Source of the DNA: Legionella sp.
GTDB taxonomy: Bacteria > Pseudomonadota > Gammaproteobacteria > Legionellales > Legionellaceae
Direction: 5' to 3'
DNA: 64,000 nucleotides
Assembly: GCA_009995425.1 (NCBI GenBank)
Contig: JAACPN010000004.1
Location: 1 to 64,000, forward strand
Below the pieces are notes generated by a model. It was not told the DNA's origin. It was given only the letters and a program-made list of their open reading frames with translations, and did not search any database. This document shows, one piece after another, positions 28,087 to 37,742 of the stretch; the first letter of the stretch is position 1; each line of letters starts with the position of its first letter. A program made the translations under genes and the position numbers.

Positions 28087-29712
28087 TTATTTTTGTGATA
28101 GTGAAGACGGTGTGCTAGGTGTTTTTAATGGTGTTTGTTCGTTATTAGGATCAGGTTGTTCTGGCGCTTGTTTCCAAAGGCTATAGCTGCTAACAGTTAA
28201 AGATACAGGTTCTTGCTCTAGTTCTTGGACAGGCGAATTCTGTATGTTCTTTGGAAGATCAAGCCTGAGAAGCCCTAATTTTTCTTCATGCGCTGTTATG
28301 ATAGCCAGGCCCTCTGTTTTGTACTGCTCAAGATCTTGCGCGTGTTGTTTTTCATTAAAGTAAATTTCATGGGCGCTTATGCCTCCAAAACAAATAAGGG
28401 CTGCACCGATGACCAGTAGAGCAATAGAAATCGGAGGAAGTGGGCTCGTAATCAGTGCTAATCCAAGGATAAGGCCTACGGTTATGCCGGTGATTACACC
28501 GTATCCTAGGCTTTTATAATTTCGTTCGAAAAAATTGCTTGCAAGGGGATTGTGACGTGCAGCTAGGTCCGCATTTTTTTGGTCATCTAACCTTTTTTTA
28601 GCTTCTTTGTATTCTCTTGCCCAGGCGTTGTTGTTTAAAAATCTATCAATGTTTTGATGGGTGTGAATTTCTTCTTTTATTTCATCGGCAATTTCCGTGA
28701 ATCTATGAGAGTATTCGGGTTTATATAAGTGCTCTTCTGCTAACATATATATATCAGCATATAATTCAGACGCTTGTTTTAGTTTTTCTCTTTCTTCGTC
28801 AGATAAATCCAATAGCCCTAAAAGCGCGTGTACATGTGGCTCGAACATATCGGTTTTAAAACAATTGATACCATCTTCCGTTACTTTATTCAACCAGACG
28901 GTCCTTAACGCTTCGTTATGGAGTTCATCAGCTAAGCTAAATATAATATCCAATTGCGCTTGTTTTCTATCACGATCATCGAGATTTTGGTTGGGTATTA
29001 ATCGTGTGTTTAATTCAGCGAGGTAGCTTATATTCACTGAACCATCTGTGTTAAAAATACCTTTCATTAAATCAGCAATTGTATCATTGCAGATTGCCGC
29101 TTTTAATTCTGCTTCAATCGAATCTAAATTATCCATGGATACGGTCGATTGAGCTTCTGAAGTCACAAAATGGGGTGTTGCTAACACGGTAACTGCTCGA
29201 TTTTCTGGCGGGGCTGTGGTGTTTTGTATGGTGGCTAGAATCCAGCCTGGGTATTCACCGGTAGGGTCTGTAAGCAAAGAACATCCAGCAAGTTGACCGT
29301 AATCATTGATGTAAATAAAACCCATGGCCTTGAGTAATTGTTCCCCATTATCTTGATCGGGACGAGAAAAGTAGTACTTATGATAAACAATTTCTGTGAT
29401 TAAACGGCCTGAATCGCTTCCTTGAGTATAATCAGGAGAAACATCAGCTGCTAAAGCAAGCTCTCCATTGAGCGTTATGACAAGTCGTTTATTTTTGATG
29501 TCTGAGACTCGGTCGTCTCCAAGGCTTAAGTAGCATACGCGATCGGTATCTTTTTCTATGGTGCTAATAATCTCTTCGGTGCTAATAATCTCTTCTTGTT
29601 CTTGCTTCGTGTTTGCTTCGTTATTTTGAGTAAAAAAAATAGATGAGGTAATACCAAATACCTCTGGTACTGCGGTGTAAGCTAAATTAAATTTTTTTAT
29701 TTCTGAGGGCAT
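28087..29712 (-). CDS. Orphan membrane-associated protein, effector candidate
   Basis: 541 residues, not recognised. The N-terminal 200 residues are mixed alpha/beta, the middle (about 200-400) is helical and charged, and a pair of glycine-rich hydrophobic spans lies near residues 415-465 (YGVITGITVGLILGLALI, then SIALLVIGAALICFGGI). The C-terminal tail is Pro/Ser/Thr/Gln-rich and disordered, ending TPSSLSQK. A hairpin of two spans with a polar tail is frequent in Dot/Icm effectors, but no effector signal was tested. ATG 29712 is preferred over TTG 29718 (AGAGGA upstream). Monocistronic. Confidence 0.65.
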   Translation of the reverse strand: MPSEIKKFNLAYTAVPEVFGITSSIFFTQNNEANTKQEQEEIISTEEIISTIEKDTDRVCYLSLGDDRVSDIKNKRLVITLNGELALAADVSPDYTQGSDSGRLITEIVYHKYYFSRPDQDNGEQLLKAMGFIYINDYGQLAGCSLLTDPTGEYPGWILATIQNTTAPPENRAVTVLATPHFVTSEAQSTVSMDNLDSIEAELKAAICNDTIADLMKGIFNTDGSVNISYLAELNTRLIPNQNLDDRDRKQAQLDIIFSLADELHNEALRTVWLNKVTEDGINCFKTDMFEPHVHALLGLLDLSDEEREKLKQASELYADIYMLAEEHLYKPEYSHRFTEIADEIKEEIHTHQNIDRFLNNNAWAREYKEAKKRLDDQKNADLAARHNPLASNFFERNYKSLGYGVITGITVGLILGLALITSPLPPISIALLVIGAALICFGGISAHEIYFNEKQHAQDLEQYKTEGLAIITAHEEKLGLLRLDLPKNIQNSPVQELEQEPVSLTVSSYSLWKQAPEQPDPNNEQTPLKTPSTPSSLSQK

Positions 29713-29789
29713 AATCAATCCTCTAAATCTAAATAGTTGGTATATTTTGATATTAGAGGATTTATATTGATTAGTAAATAGCTATAATG

Positions 29790-31442
29790 CTATTTTAATG
29801 ACCTTCTTAAGATCTTGCCAACGTTGCTTTTGGGTAAATCATCATAAAATTCCACGCGCTTCGGTATTTTATAAGCAGTCAAATGCTTACGGCAATGGGT
29901 AATCACATCGGCTTTGGTGAGCTTAGGATCGTCTTTGACAATGCAGGCTTTCACCACTTCGCCAGACGCTTCGTTGATACCCACCACGCCAACTTCGAGT
30001 ACTTCAGGCATGAGGCTAATAATGTGTTCGACTTCGTTTGGGTAAACATTAAAGCCAGAGACGACAATCATGTCTTTTTTTCGGTCGACCAAATACACAA
30101 AGCCTTGTGGGTCTATTTTGGCAATATCACCGGTACGTAGATAACCATCAGGCCAAAAAACAACGCTAGATTCATCAGCGCGTTGCCAATAGCCGGGCAT
30201 CACTTGTGGCCCTTTCACGCATAGCTCACCCGGTTCACCTTGCGGAAGCTCATTCCCTTCGTCGTCTCGAATGGAGATATCGGTGGAAGGTAACGGTAAG
30301 CCAATGCTGCCGTTGTAATAATCTAAATCTAGAGGGTTCATGGTCACGGCAGGGCTTGTTTCGGTTAAGCCATAGGCTTCAACGATATGAACGTGGGTTT
30401 TGGCATGCCATTGCTCGGCCACGTTTTTTTGTAAAGCCATGCCGCCAGAAAGCACAAATCTTAATTTTGAAAAATCAATATCACCAAATTTGGGGTGATG
30501 GAGCAGGGCATTAAACAACGTGTTTACGCCGGTAAGGGCAGTAAAGCCGCTGGATTTGATGCTATTAATAAAACGCGGAAGGTCGCGTGGGTTGGTGATT
30601 AAAATATTGGTTGCCCCGGCTTTTAAAAACGTGAGACAGTTCGCGGTGAGCGAAAAGATATGATAAAGCGGCAAAGCGGTGACAATAATATCATCTTGAT
30701 TGATACCCAGCGGCGAGACCCAAGCCGATGCTTGTAAGACGTTGGAAATTAAGTTGCCATGCGTTAAAACCGCACCTTTTGATATTCCTGTGGTACCCCC
30801 GGTGTATTGAAGAAATGCGATATTTTCGTGCTGCAGTGTTACGGGTGTAAACGGTTTTTTCTTGCCTTGTTGCAGTACTTGGCGAAAGCTTAGGGCCTGT
30901 GGAATATCGTAGGCAGGGACTTGCTTTTGAACGTGTTTGAGAATGGCGTTCACGGCAACACGCTTGATGCACGATAAAACATCGCCCACTTCTGTTACAA
31001 TAATGTGTTTAATCGTAGGAGTTTTTGGTAGAGCTTTTTCAACCGTATGGGCAAAATTAGCCAAAACGATGATGGCCTCAGCGCGAGCATCGCTGATTTG
31101 ATGGCTGACTTCGTCTGCGGTATAGAGGGGGTTGGTGTTGACCACGACATAACCCGCACGCAAAATCGCGAAAAGCGCGATAGGGTATTGCAGAACATTG
31201 GGTAACATAATCGCAACACGTGCACCTTGTGTGAGCCCTAGGCTTTGCAAGTAGGCTGAAAAATTGCGACTTAAGGTATCGAGTTCGGCATAACTCAGCT
31301 TATGGCCTAAGTTGATGTAGGCTGTACGGTGTTTGTGTTGACGGCAAGCCGTTTCAAAAAGGTCGATCAGAGAAGCGTAGGTATGCGTATCGATGCTAGA
31401 TGGAACACCATCCGGGTATTGCTTCAGCCACAATTTATCCAC
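29790..31442 (-). CDS. fadD: Long-chain-fatty-acid--CoA ligase
   Basis: Activates fatty acids to acyl-CoA using ATP; ANL superfamily, 550 residues. P-loop YTGGTTGISKGAVLTH, the AYGLTETSPAVTMNPL motif, GYLRTGDIAKID, and the C-terminal catalytic Lys in PKSNVGKILRRSL. The linker DRKKDMIVVSGFNVYPNEVE is typical of FadD. GTG start at 31442 with CAGG upstream. Divergent from minC. Confidence 0.94.
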   Translation of the reverse strand: MDKLWLKQYPDGVPSSIDTHTYASLIDLFETACRQHKHRTAYINLGHKLSYAELDTLSRNFSAYLQSLGLTQGARVAIMLPNVLQYPIALFAILRAGYVVVNTNPLYTADEVSHQISDARAEAIIVLANFAHTVEKALPKTPTIKHIIVTEVGDVLSCIKRVAVNAILKHVQKQVPAYDIPQALSFRQVLQQGKKKPFTPVTLQHENIAFLQYTGGTTGISKGAVLTHGNLISNVLQASAWVSPLGINQDDIIVTALPLYHIFSLTANCLTFLKAGATNILITNPRDLPRFINSIKSSGFTALTGVNTLFNALLHHPKFGDIDFSKLRFVLSGGMALQKNVAEQWHAKTHVHIVEAYGLTETSPAVTMNPLDLDYYNGSIGLPLPSTDISIRDDEGNELPQGEPGELCVKGPQVMPGYWQRADESSVVFWPDGYLRTGDIAKIDPQGFVYLVDRKKDMIVVSGFNVYPNEVEHIISLMPEVLEVGVVGINEASGEVVKACIVKDDPKLTKADVITHCRKHLTAYKIPKRVEFYDDLPKSNVGKILRRSLK

Positions 31443-31454
31443 GTTGTTGACCTG

Positions 31455-31484
31455 TTGTTAAGAATACGTGCGTGCTAGTATAAA
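31455..31484 (+). promoter_or_regulatory. Candidate sigma-70 promoter of minC
   Basis: TTGTTA (31455-31460), an 18-base spacer and TATAAA (31479-31484) lie in the fadD-minC divergent region. The start would be near 31491, leaving a very short leader if translation begins at ATG 31499, or about 20 bases if it begins at ATG 31514. Confidence 0.4.
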
Positions 31485-31498
31485 CAAAAAAGAGGCGG

Positions 31499-32212
31499 AT
31501 GGATATTGGTGTTATGACAGATAATATGTTGAAATTACAGGCATTTAAGTTAAAGGGTCGCTTATACACGTTGACGGTGCTTCAGGTTCTGGATACATCA
31601 ACTGCGGCAATTGATGAACAATTAAAAGAGTTGATCAAAAAGGCTCCTAGATTGTTTGATTCAGCGCCGATTGTTTTAGATTTATCGATGGTCAAAGAAG
31701 CCGATGCCGATTTAGCCGTATTAAGTCATTGCATTCGACAGCATGGTTTATTACCGATTGCGGTGCAGGGTGGCAGCGAATTATTACGAACACGTGCGCG
31801 CGAACACGGCTTAGCGGCGTTACGTGCTTCTGCTTCACAAGATAAACAGGTGGGCGAAAAACTGAGTAATCAGGATGTAAAGCCCGTCGCAACACCAACA
31901 ACCAAGCTTGTGACCACGCCCGTGCGGTCAGGGCAGCAGGTGGTCAGTACCGGCGATCTGATTATTACAGCCTCGGTGAGCCCGGGTTCGGAATTACTCG
32001 CAGAAGGCAATATTCATGTGTACGGTACATTACGAGGCCGTGCGCTTGCTGGGATTTCGGGAGACGAAAACGCACGTATTTTTTGTCAGGCGTTTGAGCC
32101 TGAATTGATTGCCATTGCAGGCGTGTACCGCTTGCCCGAAACCCTGGAGCCATCAACTAAACCTTGCCAAATGCGGTTGAAATGTGACCGAATTGAACTT
32201 GAGTATTTATAA
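31499..32212 (+). CDS. minC: Septum site-determining protein MinC
   Basis: Inhibits FtsZ assembly away from midcell. The N-terminal MinC_N domain (LQAFKLKGRLYTLTVLQVL, then LDLSMVKEADADLAVL) is joined by a Ser/Thr/Pro-rich linker to the C-terminal beta-helix (VSTGDLIITASVSPGSELLAEGNIHVYGTLRGRALAGISGDENARIFCQAFEPELIAIAG split over residues 150-215). 237 residues, normal. Start 31499 or 31514 (MTDNML). minD and minE, usually next in the operon, are absent here; lpxH follows directly. Confidence 0.93.
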   Translation: MDIGVMTDNMLKLQAFKLKGRLYTLTVLQVLDTSTAAIDEQLKELIKKAPRLFDSAPIVLDLSMVKEADADLAVLSHCIRQHGLLPIAVQGGSELLRTRAREHGLAALRASASQDKQVGEKLSNQDVKPVATPTTKLVTTPVRSGQQVVSTGDLIITASVSPGSELLAEGNIHVYGTLRGRALAGISGDENARIFCQAFEPELIAIAGVYRLPETLEPSTKPCQMRLKCDRIELEYL

Positions 32213-32213
32213 A

Positions 32214-32942
32214 GTGAACGAAGCGGTTTTTATTTCGGATCTGCATTTGGATCCCAATATTCCTGAAATTTCGAAGCGTTTTGATGAATTTTTAGCATGG
32301 GCTGCGTCCCAAACTCGCGCCTTGTATATTTTAGGTGATTTTTTTCATGCGTGGGCGGGGGATGACACATCGAATGCATGGAGTGATGCGATTGCCGATC
32401 AATTAGCGAAACTGCATGAGCAGGGTGTTGCGGTTTATTTGATGTGCGGTAATCGCGATTTTTTATTAGGTTCTGCGTTTGCTCGGCGCGCATCGAGTGT
32501 ATTACTGGATGAACCGGCCTTCATAGAACTTGGCGGTATACGTGTGATGTTAACGCATGGCGATCGTTATTGTACACAAGATAAGGCGCATCAAAGGTTT
32601 CGGCGTTTGACCCGTAACCGGTGGTTTTCTAGATTGTTTTTAAAATTGCCTCGGCGTATTCGCCAACGTATGGTTGCCGGTGTACGTGCTCACAGCGAGC
32701 ATAATCCACGAAAACAACCGGATATCATGGATGTGGTGCCCGCAGCCTTGATGCGTGATTTAAAACAGCATCAAATCAACATCATGGTGCATGGTCATAC
32801 ACACAGGCCTGGTTTAACATCGCATGAAGATGATGGCCAAGTGTATCAACACTATGTTTTGAGTGATTGGGATGCCGCTCCTACAATTTTGTGTTATAAT
32901 GAATCAACGGGTTTTTGTTTTAAACTTTTTAATGGGGAATAA
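32214..32942 (+). CDS. lpxH: UDP-2,3-diacylglucosamine diphosphatase
   Basis: Lipid A synthesis: hydrolyses UDP-2,3-diacylglucosamine to lipid X and UMP. Calcineurin-like metallophosphoesterase with all metal motifs: FISDLHLD, GDFFHAWAGDD, CGNRDF, LTHGDRYC and HGHTHRP. 242 residues from GTG 32214, which starts one base after the minC stop and gives the family N-terminus; the frame extends to GTG 32184 inside minC. The lipid A substrate pathway fits the O-antigen cluster at the far end of the window. Confidence 0.92.
   Translation: MNEAVFISDLHLDPNIPEISKRFDEFLAWAASQTRALYILGDFFHAWAGDDTSNAWSDAIADQLAKLHEQGVAVYLMCGNRDFLLGSAFARRASSVLLDEPAFIELGGIRVMLTHGDRYCTQDKAHQRFRRLTRNRWFSRLFLKLPRRIRQRMVAGVRAHSEHNPRKQPDIMDVVPAALMRDLKQHQINIMVHGHTHRPGLTSHEDDGQVYQHYVLSDWDAAPTILCYNESTGFCFKLFNGE
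32892..32900 (+). promoter_or_regulatory. Extended -10 element inside the end of lpxH
   Basis: TGT plus TATAAT, identical to the element at 3124-3132 including flanking bases (TTGTGTTATAAT). It lies about 45 bases before the next gene and could transcribe it independently of minC-lpxH. Confidence 0.45.
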
Positions 32943-33769
32943 TGATGCCTAGAAATCCAAATCCGAAGCAAGATCTAATCGACATGTATGGCACGGAGTT
33001 GAAGAACTTTGACAAAGAAATGAAAGAAAAAATCAAGGAAAATGAACGTATTAAAGAGCATAATGATTTGATAAAAGCGAATGATGCTCAGGAAGCAGCA
33101 AGACAAGCTAAGGCAACAGAAGCTCATGAAACGAAAGTGGATAAGCGTTTTCGTAAAAGTGACGAAAAGTCAAAGCTCTTTGCCGATAAAATTAAAGGCA
33201 TGAAAGATACCGGACTGAAGACCTATGAAACTCTTGCGTCGTCGTTGGGAGAAATTGCTGGGCTTTCACTGGTTTTTTCAAAATCGATACATGCGGATAT
33301 ATGGGCTTATTTGACGGGTCCTATGATGGACAAGGCGATGAGTGCGCTTAGTTTGGCGGTCGCTGCAAGTCAATTGCGCAAAGAAGCTGAAGAGAAGGAG
33401 ATTCCGCTTGATTTTTTGGAAAGACCACCGCTGGATATGGTTGACGTTGTGGATGGCGCTCTGAGGTTTGAAAACTTTGAAGACAATCAGGCACTCATTG
33501 ACCAAGGGATTCCTCAAGATTTTTTACATAAAGCTGATATTGCTAATCGGGCTGCGGTGAATTTTTTAATACGCGACGCGGGATACGGGTACAATTCAGC
33601 CGAAGGACATTTTTATAAGCACGATGAGGCAGGAAATATTAAAAAATTAGAGCAAGAGGATTTGAATGATGTTCTAAACTCTGCCAATTTAAAAGTTCAA
33701 GTAGAAAAGGCCATGAAAGATATGGGGCTTGAGAATGAAGCCACGCCCGAGTCTGGGATGAGGCCGTAG
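32942..33769 (+). CDS. Coiled-coil protein of unknown function
   Basis: 275 residues. Residues 10-90 are almost all charged and helical (KEMKEKIKENERIKEHNDLI, KSDEKSKLFADKIKG), a probable coiled coil. A moderately hydrophobic helical zone follows (about 98-145), then an acidic C-terminal part. No signal peptide and no recognised domain. The ATG overlaps the lpxH stop (TAATG), with a second ATG at 32945 better spaced from GGGGA. It also has its own promoter-like element upstream. Orphan; a Dot/Icm effector is one possibility without direct support. Confidence 0.65.
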   Translation: MMPRNPNPKQDLIDMYGTELKNFDKEMKEKIKENERIKEHNDLIKANDAQEAARQAKATEAHETKVDKRFRKSDEKSKLFADKIKGMKDTGLKTYETLASSLGEIAGLSLVFSKSIHADIWAYLTGPMMDKAMSALSLAVAASQLRKEAEEKEIPLDFLERPPLDMVDVVDGALRFENFEDNQALIDQGIPQDFLHKADIANRAAVNFLIRDAGYGYNSAEGHFYKHDEAGNIKKLEQEDLNDVLNSANLKVQVEKAMKDMGLENEATPESGMRP

Positions 33770-33799
33770 ATTTTTTAAGCATATTTATAGGAAGCATCT

Positions 33800-34822
33800 G
33801 TGTTACGAGTTTTAGGTATTGAATCTTCTTGCGATGAAACAGGCGTTGCCCTGTATTCATCGGAAGAAGGCTTATTAGCGCAAGCCTTGCATTCGCAAGT
33901 GGCGGTTCATCGTGAATTTGGGGGCGTTGTTCCCGAACTTGCTTCACGTAATCATGTCCAGCATATTGTGCCTTTGGTGGACTCTGTGTTGACTAAGGCG
34001 GGGCTCAATAAAACCGATATTGATGCGGTGGCTTACACAGCCGGTCCTGGGCTCGTGGGTGCCTTGTTGGTGGGGGCGTCGTTTGCCAAAAGTTTAAGCT
34101 TTGCTTTAAATATTCCGGCCATCGCTGTGCATCATCTTGAAGCGCATTTATTAGCGGCAAAATTAGATTCCCCAGACTTAGAATTTCCGTTTACCGCACT
34201 GCTTGTATCCGGTGGGCATACGCAATTATTTGAAGCGCGTAGCTTAGGTAATTATGCGTTATTAGGCGAGACGTTGGATGATGCGGTAGGCGAGGCGTTC
34301 GATAAAACCGCCAAACTCATGGGCTTGGCCTACCCTGGCGGGCCACTGCTGGCAAAGCTTGCGGATGTCGCAGATGAACAAGCTTGTTCTGAGATGCCGG
34401 CGTTTCCGCGACCGATGTTGAATCGCCCGGGTTTTGATTTTAGTTTTAGTGGGCTCAAAACCCATGCCATGATGGCTTGGCGTCGTAGCGCGCAAGATGA
34501 TCCGAGTCGTGTGATGATTGCCAGAGCTTTTCAAGATGCGGTGATTGAAACCCTGGTGACCAAATGCATGCGGGCACTTGATCACACAGGTGGCCAGCGT
34601 TTGGTGGTTGCGGGTGGCGTGGGCGCCAATCGTGCCTTACGTCAAGCGCTTAACGTTGCCATGCAGGCACGTGGCGGCCAAGTTTACTTTCCACGACCTG
34701 AATATTGCACTGATAACGGCGCTATGGTGGCTTATACGGGCTGTTTGCATCTTTTAGAGGGTAGACAGCCCGATCATGATGATGCGGTGGAGGTGCGCGC
34801 GCGTTGGCCTCTTATGATTTAA
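33800..34822 (+). CDS. tsaD: tRNA N6-adenosine threonylcarbamoyltransferase TsaD
   Basis: Transfers threonylcarbamoyl to A37 of ANN-decoding tRNAs, with TsaB and TsaE. 340 residues of the Kae1/ASKHA fold: [14 protein letters not shown], the metal-binding [32 protein letters not shown] and [16 protein letters not shown] start with AGGA 7 bases upstream. Overlaps the convergent plsY by 11 bases. Confidence 0.97.
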   Translation: MLRVLGIESSCDETGVALYSSEEGLLAQALHSQVAVHREFGGVVPELASRNHVQHIVPLVDSVLTKAGLNKTDIDAVAYTAGPGLVGALLVGASFAKSLSFALNIPAIAVHHLEAHLLAAKLDSPDLEFPFTALLVSGGHTQLFEARSLGNYALLGETLDDAVGEAFDKTAKLMGLAYPGGPLLAKLADVADEQACSEMPAFPRPMLNRPGFDFSFSGLKTHAMMAWRRSAQDDPSRVMIARAFQDAVIETLVTKCMRALDHTGGQRLVVAGGVGANRALRQALNVAMQARGGQVYFPRPEYCTDNGAMVAYTGCLHLLEGRQPDHDDAVEVRARWPLMI

Positions 34823-35399
34823 TTTTAGGCTCGTTGCCTTCGCGCAGACGTGTAATATTGTTACGGTGTTGATAAATAACGATGAGCGCAATCATCAAGA
34901 AAGGTATGAACGCATGTTTGCCGTTCGGTTGTATCAACGGAGCAAGCGAAACGGCAATCATGGATGCTAACGACGCGTAACGACTAAAATAGGCAACCAG
35001 CATCCAGATGATGGTCACGATTAAGCCCAGTAAAGGTTGAAAACCATATAAAACACCCAGCGTTGTGGCCACGCCTTTTCCGCCTTTAAATTCAAAAAAC
35101 ACAGGGTAAACATGCCCAAGCACGGCAGCAAGACCAACCAGGCCTTGGGTAAACGGACCAAAATTTAGCATATTAGCGAGCCAAACCGCTAACAGTCCTT
35201 TTAAGAAATCACCGAATAAAACCATGGCTCCGTATTTTTTTCCGGAAATACGCAGCACGTTGGTCGCGCCAGGATTATTTGAGCCTGACGTGCGTGGATC
35301 GGGTAGATTAAAAAGTTGGCAAACAATCACGGCGGAGCATAAAGAACCCAGGATATAGGCAATACCAAGGCAAATCAGTAAGAGAATAAGCGTGAACAT
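34812..35399 (-). CDS. plsY: Glycerol-3-phosphate acyltransferase PlsY
   Basis: Acyl-phosphate-dependent acyltransferase that starts phospholipid synthesis. 195 residues, about six membrane spans. Conserved loops: [34 protein letters not shown] (split over residues 18-51), [15 protein letters not shown], and the C-terminal [17 protein letters not shown]. The tsaD-plsY convergent pairing is common in gammaproteobacteria, usually with folB, which is not seen here. Confidence 0.95.
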   Translation of the reverse strand: MFTLILLLICLGIAYILGSLCSAVIVCQLFNLPDPRTSGSNNPGATNVLRISGKKYGAMVLFGDFLKGLLAVWLANMLNFGPFTQGLVGLAAVLGHVYPVFFEFKGGKGVATTLGVLYGFQPLLGLIVTIIWMLVAYFSRYASLASMIAVSLAPLIQPNGKHAFIPFLMIALIVIYQHRNNITRLREGNEPKIKS

Positions 35400-35464
35400 A
35401 AGTACCCCAATTAGATAAATAAATAAAATAAAAAATAAGCCCGTAGTATGAGCTTGATGCGCTT

Positions 35465-36601
35465 TTATGGCAAGAATAAGCTTTGCAGATCATTCGTAAA
35501 TCGACGTCCTAAAGGCGTAATCTGCCAGTGATTAGATGCTAATATTAAAAAACCCTGTGCCTCGGCTTGTTGAAGTAGTGGCATGAGCGTAGCGATATCA
35601 AGGCCGGTATGCTCGGTGAAGAGTGTGTGGGGAATGGCTTGTTCCAGTCGTGTAGTGTTCAACATAAATTCAAAAATAAGATCAGCAGCTGTCACAAGTT
35701 TTTTTGATGAGATAAAGGCCTTATCATGATTCATGTAATCTTTGGGCTGACGAGGTTTTTGTGTACGATAAATTTGCGTTAAATCAGCGGAAGATAATTT
35801 ACCGTGTGCACCCGCACCTATCCCATAGTAATCACCAAATGTCCAGTAATTGAGATTATGCTGAGCGGGCTTATTGGGTGTACAAAATGCAGATATTTCA
35901 TATTTTGTATACTGATGTTCAGCTAAATAATCATGACCGGCTTGTTCTAAGTCAGCCAGTGCGTCATCGTCAGGTAAAATCGGCGGTTTTTTATAAAAGA
36001 CGGTATTGGGTTCTAGGGTGAGTTGATACCATGAGAGATGTTCAGGAGCGTAGCTTAACGCCGTTTTAAGATCGGTGAGGCCTTCTTCAAGCGATTGACC
36101 GGGGAGACCATGCATAAGATCCAAATTAATATTGTCAAATCCTGCGGCTCGGGCTTGAATGATGGCGTGATGCGCTTCTTTATCATCATGAACGCGTCCG
36201 AGGGCTTTTAAATGCAGCGGATTAAAGCTTTGTATGCCAATCGATAGGCGGTTGATGCCAAGTTTTCGATAACCCGAAAAACGTGCTTGTTCGACACTGC
36301 CGGGGTTGGCTTCAAGCGTAATTTCGATGTTAGCTTCAAAATCTAGGCGTTGGTGAAGGCCTTCGAACAGTATGGCATAAGCTTGCTCAGAAAGCAGGCT
36401 GGGTGTTCCACCGCCGATAAAAATAGAATGAATAAGACGCGCTGCTGGAAAAAGACTTAGATCATGATCAAGATCGTTGAGTAAGGTTTGAATGTAGCGT
36501 ATTTCGGGTAACACAGCAGGACTTTTGTGTGAATTAAAATCGCAGTAAGGGCACTTTTGAATACACCAAGGCATGTGAATGTAGAGCGATAAAGGGATCA
36601 T
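35465..36601 (-). CDS. hemW: Radical SAM heme chaperone HemW
   Basis: 378 residues from ATG 36601. MIPLSLYIHMPWCIQKCPYCDF carries the C13-x3-C17-x2-C20 cluster motif plus the extra aromatic/Cys pattern of HemW. FIGGGTPSLL, LEANPG, GINRLSIGIQSF and LDLMHGLPGQ follow, then the HemN C-terminal domain. Often misannotated as coproporphyrinogen dehydrogenase; it binds and delivers heme. The frame reaches 36727 but would overlap the divergent mdh start, and the extra N-terminus is not family-like. Confidence 0.93.
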   Translation of the reverse strand: MIPLSLYIHMPWCIQKCPYCDFNSHKSPAVLPEIRYIQTLLNDLDHDLSLFPAARLIHSIFIGGGTPSLLSEQAYAILFEGLHQRLDFEANIEITLEANPGSVEQARFSGYRKLGINRLSIGIQSFNPLHLKALGRVHDDKEAHHAIIQARAAGFDNINLDLMHGLPGQSLEEGLTDLKTALSYAPEHLSWYQLTLEPNTVFYKKPPILPDDDALADLEQAGHDYLAEHQYTKYEISAFCTPNKPAQHNLNYWTFGDYYGIGAGAHGKLSSADLTQIYRTQKPRQPKDYMNHDKAFISSKKLVTAADLIFEFMLNTTRLEQAIPHTLFTEHTGLDIATLMPLLQQAEAQGFLILASNHWQITPLGRRFTNDLQSLFLP

Positions 36602-36682
36602 AAAAAAGTTTGGCCAAATGATTTGATAAACGGATGATATCATGCCATCATTTTGGTCACAAAATTGATGAGGATATAATAC

Positions 36683-37729
36683 ATGAATAAACGCGTCAGA
36701 GTTGCGATTACAGGTGCTGCTGGACAAATCGGCTATGCTTTATTATTTAGAATTGCTTCAGGGCAGTTATTTGGTGATGATACCGATGTTGAGTTGCATT
36801 TGCTTGAATTACCTCACGCCTTGCCAGCACTTAAAGGTGTGGCGATGGAGCTTGAAGATTGTGCATTTCCTCGCTTGAAAAATGTTGTGTGTACATCAAG
36901 CCTGAAAGAAGTCATGAATGATGTTAATTGGGCTTTTTTGGTCGGTTCGGTACCGCGCAAGCAAGGCATGGAACGTGCTGATTTATTGCAAATAAACGGT
37001 GAAATCTTTATTGAACAAGGTCGTGCAATCAATGATTATGCGAGCAAAGATGTGCGTGTGTTTGTTGTTGGTAACCCATGCAATACCAATGCTTTGATTG
37101 CAAAACATCATGCGAGAGATGTGCCAGCTGAGCGCTTTTATGCCATGACAACGCTCGATGAGTTACGTGCGCGCAATCAATTAGCTAAAAAAGCCGATGT
37201 AGATGTGACTGATGTGTCTCAAATGACGATTTGGGGTAATCATTCAGCAACCCAATTTCCTGATTTTTCTCATGCAAAAATTAATGGCTTGCCGGTGACG
37301 TCGGTGATTGATGATGAAATTTGGCTTAAAGAAACGTTTGTTTCTATTATTCAACAACGTGGCGCGGCAGTAATCAAAGAGCGCGGCGCATCGTCTGCTG
37401 CTTCGGCTGCGAATGCCATCATTCGTGGTGTTCAGAATTTAATTACAGATACACCGAAAGGAGAATCGTTTTCGATGGTCTTAAGTTCACAGGGTGAATA
37501 CGGGGTCGACGAAGGTTTAATGTTCTCGTTCCCATGTCGTCGTGAGTCGCATACACTGGAGCGTGTTGCGGTTGCAGGCATAAAGCACGCACGCTTATAT
37601 TCTGAAGAAGGTATTCGTGTGATTCATGACTTAGAATTCAATGCGTATGCACAAGAAAAATTTGATGCAACACTGGCTGAATTACGCGCTGAGCGTGAAG
37701 CCGTGAAAGCGTTGGGTTTATTGAAATAA
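36683..37729 (+). CDS. mdh: Malate dehydrogenase
   Basis: NAD-dependent oxidation of malate to oxaloacetate (TCA cycle). 348 residues of the cytosolic-type MDH group: [19 protein letters not shown] at the N-terminus, [48 protein letters not shown] and [12 protein letters not shown] with the catalytic His. The substrate-site motif usually reading RLDHNRA is TLDELRA here; the essential Asp and Arg of D-x-x-R are kept. AGGA lies 8 bases upstream of the ATG. Divergent from hemW. Confidence 0.95.
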   Translation: MNKRVRVAITGAAGQIGYALLFRIASGQLFGDDTDVELHLLELPHALPALKGVAMELEDCAFPRLKNVVCTSSLKEVMNDVNWAFLVGSVPRKQGMERADLLQINGEIFIEQGRAINDYASKDVRVFVVGNPCNTNALIAKHHARDVPAERFYAMTTLDELRARNQLAKKADVDVTDVSQMTIWGNHSATQFPDFSHAKINGLPVTSVIDDEIWLKETFVSIIQQRGAAVIKERGASSAASAANAIIRGVQNLITDTPKGESFSMVLSSQGEYGVDEGLMFSFPCRRESHTLERVAVAGIKHARLYSEEGIRVIHDLEFNAYAQEKFDATLAELRAEREAVKALGLLK

Positions 37730-37742
37730 AATTTAGTTTAAG

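Noticed and set aside
36675..36680. TATAAT just before the mdh start
   Set aside because: Only 2 bases from the ATG, so it cannot be the -10 box; the adjacent AGGA is the ribosome site.
37136..37200. MDH active-site motif TLDELRA instead of RLDHNRA
   Set aside because: The essential Asp and Arg of D-x-x-R are kept and all other motifs are intact, so loss of function is not supported.
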